A DNA stretch of 64,000 bases from Pectobacterium zantedeschiae. GTDB taxonomy: Bacteria; Pseudomonadota; Gammaproteobacteria; Enterobacterales; Enterobacteriaceae. Shown here piece after piece: positions 24,501-29,581 of the stretch. The stretch covers positions 919,229 to 983,228 of the forward strand of contig NZ_NWTM01000001.1 in NCBI RefSeq assembly GCF_004137795.1, read 5' to 3'. A program made the position numbers and the translations under genes. Every line of letters starts with the position of its first letter. Within the stretch, counting starts at the first letter, position 1. The notes under the pieces are model-generated. The model saw only the letters and a list, made by a program, of their open reading frames with translations. It had not been told where the DNA came from and ran no database searches.

Positions 24501-26976
24501 TTCCAGCCAGACGAGCGAACAGAAGCAGAGCTTTGGTTCGACGCTGAATGCGACGCGGGATATCGGCATTGAATCGCGCACGGGAGATATCACGGTTGCG
24601 GGGAGCCAGCTTAAAGCGGGCGGTGATGTCATGATGAACGCGGCGCAGGATATTCACTTGCTCTCTGCCCGCAACAGTGAAGCGCTGAGTGGTAAGAACA
24701 GCAGCAGCGGCGGCAATATCGGCATCAGTCTGGGATTAAGCAACGGTAGCGCGGGGCTCAGCATTTTCGCTAACGTTAATGCGGCGAAAGGGCGGGAAAC
24801 CGGCACGGGCAACACGTGGTCAGAAACCACGGTGGATGCGGGTAATCATGTTACGTTAAAAAGCGATCGCGACACGCGGTTGATTGGCGCGCAGGTGAAC
24901 GGGGAGCGCATTGATGTCGATGCCGGGCGTAATCTACTGTTGCAAAGCCAGCAGGACAGTGAGCGCTATGATTCCAAACAGACCAGTGTGGCTGCTGGGG
25001 GGAGTTTTACCTGGGGCTCGATGACTGGCAGTGGTTACCTTAGTGCCAGCAAAGATAAGATGCACAGTAATTATGATAGTGTGCAGCAGCAGACAGGGCT
25101 CTTTGCCGGTAAAGACGGATTTGGTATAAAAACCGGTGAACACACGCAGCTTGACGCTGCCGTGATTGGTTCCACCGCTAGCGCTGAGAAAAATCGGCTG
25201 GAAACCGGGACGCTTGGCTGGAGTGGGCTTAACAATAAAGCCGAATTTAAGGTGGAGCACAGCGGCGTTGGTTTCAGCGCCAGTCCATCGATGAGCGGTA
25301 GCATGCTGTCGACGCTGGCGATGACGGCACCCTCGGCGCTGATGTCGCTGGGTAATAGCGGCAGTGCCGCCAGCACCACCTATGCGGCGGTGAGTGATGG
25401 CACCTTGTTGTTGCGGGATACGGCGAAGCAGGTGCAGGATATTGCCACGCTGAGCCGTGACGTTGAGCACGCGAACAACGCGCTCAGCCCGATCTTTAAC
25501 AAAGAGAAAGAGCAGAAACGCCTGAAACAGGCGCAGTTGATTGGTGAAATCGGCGCGCAGGTGATGGATATCGTGCGCACCGAAGGCGAGCTGAAAGCGC
25601 AGAAGGCCGCAGAAGCGAAAGGTGATTCCAAAGTAGAACGTCCGAAAGACGGTGATTCGGTCGCGCTATGGGAGAACTATAAAAAAGCGCTGACGGAATC
25701 GCCGACCTACAAGGCCGAGATGCAGAAATACGGCACGGGTAGCGATTTCCAGCGCGCGGCACAGGCAGCGACGGCGGCAATTCAGGCACTGGCGGGTGGG
25801 GATATTCAGAAAGCGATTGCCAGCGGTGCATCCCCGTATCTGGCACAGTTGGTGAAAGATGTCACGATGCCGAAGGATGAGAGCAAAGCCACGGCGTCGG
25901 ATATCGCGGCAAATGCGATGGCGCACGCGGTGGTGGGTGCGGTGGTCGCGCAGTTGTCGGGGCAGGATGCGGCAGCGGGAGCGCTAGGTGCCTCCAGCGG
26001 TGAGCTGGCCGCCCGCGCCATTATGGCCAAAGAATACCCTGGCAAAACGGTGAACGACCTGACGGAAGCGGAAAAACAGTCAATCAGCGCGCTCTCGACG
26101 CTGGCCGCAGGGCTGGTATCCGGTCTGGCAGGCAACAGCACCGCCTCCGCCGCCAGCGGCGCGCAGTCAGGGCGTAATGCGGTTGAGAATAACTCGCTGA
26201 GGGGTGATAAGGCCCGTCAGTCAGTAAAAGAGAGTGCTGAATGGTGGAAGCAGCAGGTACGTGACAAGCTGGGTGAAGGTACTACATCGGCTATCGCGAA
26301 CAGTATTATCAATGCAGTCGCTGATACTGGTGATACTGCATTAGGTGGAACAGATTATGTTGCGGATGGTGCGATGGCACTAGCGTCATGTGCTGTCGGA
26401 GATGGTTATTGTAATAAGGCTTTAAGCGATCTGGCAGGTAAAAATCAGGCAGCAGCCGACTCAGTGAAAGCGCTGATGAAGAGTGAAACCTGGTCAGCAG
26501 TAGCCGACACGATAAAACAGGCGTATGGCGGCAATCAGGCTGCGCTGGAAGCGACAGGCGGAATATTGGCGAGCATATTTTTACCTGGTAAGAAAGTGCC
26601 TGATGCTCTTGCTATACAGACGATATCTAACTCTGTAATTGATGCGAAGAAGTTTGATTATCTTTTTGGACGAGCAAGCGGGAGTGCCCATACATTAGAT
26701 CGTACAAATCAACTTTCTTTAGAAATGAAGAGATTAGGTATTACTGATGATATGAGCGGACATGCAATGCTTGCTGAGCACTTTACGGCAGCAACAAAAG
26801 ACCCGAACAATATTGTGAAAAAATATACTGATCAGTACGGTAGTTTTGAAGTGAGAGAATCTTTCTTTATTGGGCCTTCTGGTAAAGCAACAATGTTTGA
26901 AAGTACCTTTGAGATTACTGGCGATGGTTCCCATCGATTCATAACCACAATACCGAAAAATGGAGTAACTAAATAA
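9574..26976 (+). CDS. hecA: Giant TpsA exoprotein: HecA/CdiA-type filamentous hemagglutinin with C-terminal toxin
   Basis: Secreted 5800-residue filament, adhesin and probable contact-dependent growth inhibition effector. Residues 1-30 form a Sec signal ending FPAMA. Residues 31 to about 290 form the TPS secretion domain ([20 protein letters not shown]). About 330-3690 is a huge array of roughly 20-residue FHA repeats (Asn-x-Gly-x-Leu patterns). About 3700-3865 is an AT-rich non-repeat segment where CdiA proteins carry the receptor-binding region. Ala/Thr/Gln-rich linkers follow at about 3960-4130, then a globular region, FHA-2-type repeats and a pretoxin segment ending in VENN (residues 5537-5540, bases 26182-26193). 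The last 260 residues are the variable C-terminal region. The gene stop overlaps the start of a small gene in CdiI position. A 638-residue unit is duplicated in tandem. Ribosome site AGGGATCAGGG precedes ATG 9574. Regulation is unknown; no hrp box is seen. Confidence 0.93.
   Translation: [5800 protein letters not shown]
14587..16500 (+). repeat. Tandem duplication inside hecA, copy 1 (1914 bp, 638 codons)
   Basis: First of two adjacent near-identical units within the FHA repeat array. The constant offset of 1914 bases was checked at several points, for example the segment starting acattgacggcagacg at 14587 and 16501, and gagttagcggtcatg at 16021 and 17935. 1914 is a multiple of three, so the frame is kept. 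Differences between copies are scattered single substitutions. Confidence 0.95.
16501..18414 (+). repeat. Tandem duplication inside hecA, copy 2 (1914 bp, 638 codons)
   Basis: Second unit, directly abutting the first. Both units end in the same stretch (ttctggcaggggaaaacgctg, ending at 16500 and 18414); after 18414 the sequence departs from the unit start. This places the junction and shows exactly one extra copy. Confidence 0.95.
20672..21170 (+). other. AT-rich island inside hecA (candidate exchanged receptor-binding segment)
   Basis: About 500 bases with much lower GC than the flanking gene, encoding roughly residues 3700-3865. Amino-acid use changes to Tyr-, Ile-, Lys- and Ser-rich (for example [34 protein letters not shown]) and the FHA periodicity stops. 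The frame is intact. In CdiA proteins the receptor-binding region lies between the FHA-1 array and the later conserved domains, and this segment sits there. That it binds a receptor is inference. Confidence 0.7.
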
Positions 26977-27326
26977 TGTTTATAGAAAACAAACCTGATG
27001 AGGTTGAGTTGCTCTCTTTTTTTGAAAGTGAACCAGTCTCTTTTGAACGAGATAATATAAGCTATTTATATATGGCTAAAGATAACAAGGGACTTAGTAT
27101 TGATTTTTCGTTTAGTGTCGTTGAAGGATGGATACAGTACACGATGAAGCTAAATGGGGATGAAATTCAATATAACTCAATTGATGGTGTCAGTTCTTTT
27201 AATATCAGAAAAGATAAATTAGGTGAATATCTTCACACTGAAATTATTACTGGTGAGCTTATTATTAAAGTTGAAATACGAGTGAGGCCAGATATATCAA
27301 TAAAAAGTAGTACATTGGTTAGATAG
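26976..27326 (+). CDS. Probable immunity protein (CdiI position) for the HecA/CdiA C-terminal toxin
   Basis: 116-residue acidic, AT-rich gene whose ATG (26976) overlaps the hecA stop by one base (TAATG), which implies translational coupling. CDI immunity genes sit immediately after cdiA, are small, and differ in composition from the body of cdiA; all three hold here. It has no signal peptide and no membrane segment, so it is cytoplasmic. The sequence is rich in beta strands (SYLYMAKDNKGLSIDFSFSV; LIIKVEIRVRP). I do not recognise the immunity family, so the assignment rests on position. Its expected partner is the last ~100 residues of HecA ([20 protein letters not shown] onward). Confidence 0.75.
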   Translation: MFIENKPDEVELLSFFESEPVSFERDNISYLYMAKDNKGLSIDFSFSVVEGWIQYTMKLNGDEIQYNSIDGVSSFNIRKDKLGEYLHTEIITGELIIKVEIRVRPDISIKSSTLVR

Positions 27327-27372
27327 GATAGATCCCAGTTCGTAAAACAGACCGGTATTTTTACCTTTACCG

Positions 27373-27584
27373 TCAGAAGCGCAGTTCAGTCTCAATTACC
27401 AGCCGCCCGTGTTCAATGGTCACAATCACCGGCTGGCCGAGATCTTCCAGGCACTTGCCTCTGAGTTTAAGCTGCGGTCTGGCGGTTTTTTGCCGCCATT
27501 GGGGGCGTAACCGACGGTGTCATGCCGCTGGGGCTCTTTTACTTCAGTTGAGCGGGGTTCTGACTTCAAATCGCGTTAAGCCAT
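27373..27584 (-). pseudogene. SymE-like toxin gene remnant 1
   Basis: Read on the minus strand from ATG 27584 (behind AAAGAGG), the frame meets a TAA at the third codon. It then reads DLKSEPRSTEVKEPQRHDTV, followed directly by GYAPNGGKK. After a one-base shift near the AAAAAA run it continues PQLKLRGKCLEDLGQPV and then IVTIEHGRLVIETELRF before TGA (27373-27375). The LRGKxLEDLGQPVIVTIEHGRLVI pattern is characteristic of the SymE type I toxin family (AbrB-like fold). One nonsense and one frameshift mutation make it a pseudogene. SymE-like genes are common around rhs and cdi loci in enterobacteria. Confidence 0.7.
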
Positions 27585-27642
27585 GATTAACTACCTCTTT
27601 TAGTTGGTTGTGATAAGTAGCAGGGACTGGTTACCGCCTGTT

Positions 27643-27866
27643 CTAACCGCGTTTAGTAATCTGTTTAGCTTGGTACTTCAGTATCATCCAGTTCGCCTTG
27701 ATAATACGGCGCTTTTCTTCGGACATCTTGCTGACGGCCTCAAACTGAAATACCAAATCATCAGCAGTTGATCTTGCTAAACGGTGGCGATGATCGGAGT
27801 ATCCGTCCCAAATCCCGCAGTTTCTAGCCAGTCACCTTTGAGGTGCTGGCTGGGACTTTGGTGTAA
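27643..27866 (-). pseudogene. Second SymE-like fragment joined to a possible XRE-regulator tail
   Basis: The minus strand around 27866-27777 reads QSPSQHLKGDWLETAGFG, then TDTPIIATV, then a TAG. The LKGxWLExAGFxTxTP block is the core of SymE-family proteins. The start and the C-terminal part are missing or out of frame. In another frame the same strand continues to a TAG at 27643-27645 with RSTADDLVFQFEAVSKMSEE, then KRRIIKANWMILKYQAKQ. That resembles the C-terminal tail of small helix-turn-helix (XRE) regulators; this second call is from memory of the family and is weaker. Both pieces look like decayed material. Confidence 0.5.
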
Positions 27867-27867
27867 T

Positions 27868-28065
27868 AGCGTATTATATCATGTAGATGCTAATCCGAAA
27901 TATAGCGATGAGGTAGGGAAAATATTCTTATCAAGAAACTACTCAGCAGATTTAATAAAATAAGTACGAGATGGAAAGATAGGTAAAATTTATACTTATG
28001 ATGAGGTTAAATATAAATCCCTAAATAAATTAACAAGAGGAAATCGAGTTGTTAACAGACAATGA
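27868..28065 (+). pseudogene. Displaced toxin C-terminal fragment (orphan CdiA-CT/Rhs tip-like), with in-frame stop
   Basis: An AT-rich frame without its own start reads SVLYHVDANPKYSDEVGKIF, then LSRNYSADLIK, an in-frame TAA (27961-27963), then VRDGKIGKIYTYDEVKYKSL and NKLTRGNRVVNRQ to TGA 28063-28065. Its end overlaps the start of the next small gene by 17 bases, exactly as toxin tips overlap their immunity genes. It follows an intact cdiA-type gene and its immunity gene. This is the usual layout of orphan toxin/immunity cassettes left by earlier tip exchange. Toxin activity is not recognisable. Confidence 0.6.
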
Positions 28066-28336
28066 TATGGACGATATGAATAAATTAATAATTTTGCTAG
28101 ATCAAGTTATTATTTATTTGAAGAATGATGGATGTAGTGAGTCTGCCTATTCTTGTTTGAGAAAGGCAGTCAATATACTTGAAAATAGAGATGTTAATAG
28201 AATGTGTAACATCAGTAAGAATATTATGAGCGATTTTAGAATGATGGCAGATAGGGGGCAATATGGTGGAAATATAGACCTAATAACTGATAAGGTCTGC
28301 GCTATTTTAAAAAAACCATTATTTAATAAATATTGA
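28049..28336 (+). CDS. Orphan immunity-like protein of the displaced toxin tip
   Basis: 95 residues from TTG 28049 (behind AAGAGG, 8-base spacing); in-frame ATGs at 28067 and 28076 are alternatives that would remove the overlap with the toxin fragment. The sequence begins MDDMNKLIILLDQVIIYLKN and is helical, with no signal peptide. The LLDxVxxYLxNDG start resembles small immunity-type proteins seen after polymorphic toxins, but I cannot name the family with certainty. AT-rich like its neighbours. It may still protect against kin that carry the matching toxin. Confidence 0.6.
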   Translation: MLTDNDMDDMNKLIILLDQVIIYLKNDGCSESAYSCLRKAVNILENRDVNRMCNISKNIMSDFRMMADRGQYGGNIDLITDKVCAILKKPLFNKY

Positions 28337-28475
28337 ATTATAATTACCCCTGTTATGATGGCATCATCCTTATCGATAAAAAGATAAGCGAATATGACTT
28401 TTCAGTTAATTGATTTTTGCTAATGTCAAAAAATAGATGGTATTAAAAATGCCGTTTTAAATAATTTTTGAAGGC

Positions 28476-28505
28476 TTACATTTTTTGTTGGGTTTCTGCT
28501 ATGAT
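28476..28505 (+). promoter_or_regulatory. Candidate sigma-70 promoter for the 28565 gene
   Basis: TTACAT (28476-28481), 18-base spacer, extended -10 TGCTATGAT (28497-28505). The gene start follows about 60 bases later. The remaining 28337-28475 stretch is AT-rich with no gene that I can support. Confidence 0.4.
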
Positions 28506-28564
28506 GTTGAATGATATTCAATTTTACGAAAGTGGTTTATTTATATTATAAATAAGGATGTTAA

Positions 28565-28825
28565 ATGACAAAGTCTCCTCATATAAATCATGCCATCAGT
28601 TTGTCAATCATCGAAGGGAACCCAGTAAAGGAGATCTCAGATGGATTTGAGGATTTTGTGACGGTAGTGTTTTTTTCTAAAAAAATGTCTCAACAACTAT
28701 GCTTTAAAATAAAAAACCAAGAACCAACATTAAGGTATTTCTCCACAGCTAGAACTCCTCATAATGAAGCTGATGAAGGATTTATATGTGATGAGTATAA
28801 AGTTGCGATTTCCTATCCAAAATAA
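28565..28825 (+). CDS. Small hypothetical protein (orphan immunity-like)
   Basis: 86 residues, ATG 28565 preceded by AAGGATGTTAA. No signal peptide, membrane segment or recognised motif; the C-terminal half reads FICDEYKVAISYPK. Low GC and position within the toxin/immunity remnant area suggest another orphan immunity gene, but that is inference from context only. It has its own candidate promoter and is followed by a 60-base gap and another small gene. Confidence 0.5.
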   Translation: MTKSPHINHAISLSIIEGNPVKEISDGFEDFVTVVFFSKKMSQQLCFKIKNQEPTLRYFSTARTPHNEADEGFICDEYKVAISYPK

Positions 28826-28885
28826 AAATTTATAATTAATAGGCTGTATAAAACGATAATAAAGAACACAAAGGAACGAAGTGAT

Positions 28886-29440
28886 ATGATCCCAATTGGA
28901 TATTTATCTAAAATAGTCTCGGTGAAGCCAGATTGGCTTAAAACCGATAAAGTAAACGATATTTACTCGGTGAGTTGTTGTGTCTCTGATGCCTTTTTTG
29001 AATATATTCAGTTCTGGCATCATAACGGATACTGGCTGTTTAATTCGCCGGATCTGATTTATTCTCTGGCAAAAGAGGAAGGGATTGATATGAGTGATAC
29101 TACGATGTTTTATTACGAGGCATACGAGTATCAGTATGATGAAGATAAATTAGAATAGAGTCTGTTCGAGCCGGAAGCGTCTTTTGACACCAATGTGAAG
29201 ATACCAGAGAAAAAATTATTGCAGGGTTTTGATATTGTCTCTTTTCACCTTGAGCAATCACCAGAGTGCTCCTACTTATCCTGTAACCACATGGCGGAAG
29301 AGTTGAACGTCAATGAGCACTGCCTGCTGGCTTCTTTTGATGATGCGAAAAGACATCTGGAAAGTGACGTTTTCAACGGCTGTGAACCGGGGCCTTGCAG
29401 AATATTGGCAGTGTATTCGGTGCCGTTCGCCCCTTTGTGA
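28886..29440 (+). pseudogene. Immunity-like protein gene interrupted by one in-frame amber codon
   Basis: The frame from ATG 28886 (AAGGA ribosome site) runs MIPIGYLSKIVSVKPDWLKT to YEYQYDEDKLE, meets TAG at 29156-29158 and continues in the same frame, without a shift, through SLFEPEASFDTNVKIPEKKL, GFDIVSFHLEQSPECSYLSC and VNEHCLLASFDDAKRHLE to TGA 29438-29440. I recall similar full-length uncharacterised proteins near CDI/Rhs loci in which the segments YDxxxxxWxxFxPExxF and GFDVVTF are joined, so the two halves belong to one gene of about 184 codons. No other damage is seen. The halves could also be separate short products; the second has no obvious start. Confidence 0.6.
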
Positions 29441-29521
29441 AACACCGATGTTTTGTCATTTATTTAAACGCAGGGATTATTTAAATTCCCCATCGCTATA
29501 AATATTTCATATTTTCTATTA

Positions 29522-29552
29522 TTGACATTACGTGATATAAAACCCCTGTAAT
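29522..29552 (+). promoter_or_regulatory. Candidate promoter of the nitrilase-like gene
   Basis: TTGACA at 29522-29527 is a perfect -35 hexamer; TGTAAT at 29547-29552 is a possible -10 at a long 19-base spacing. The start codon is 30 bases further on, behind AAGG. Confidence 0.35.
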
Positions 29553-29581
29553 ATTATTCACTACAAGAACAAGGTATCATA

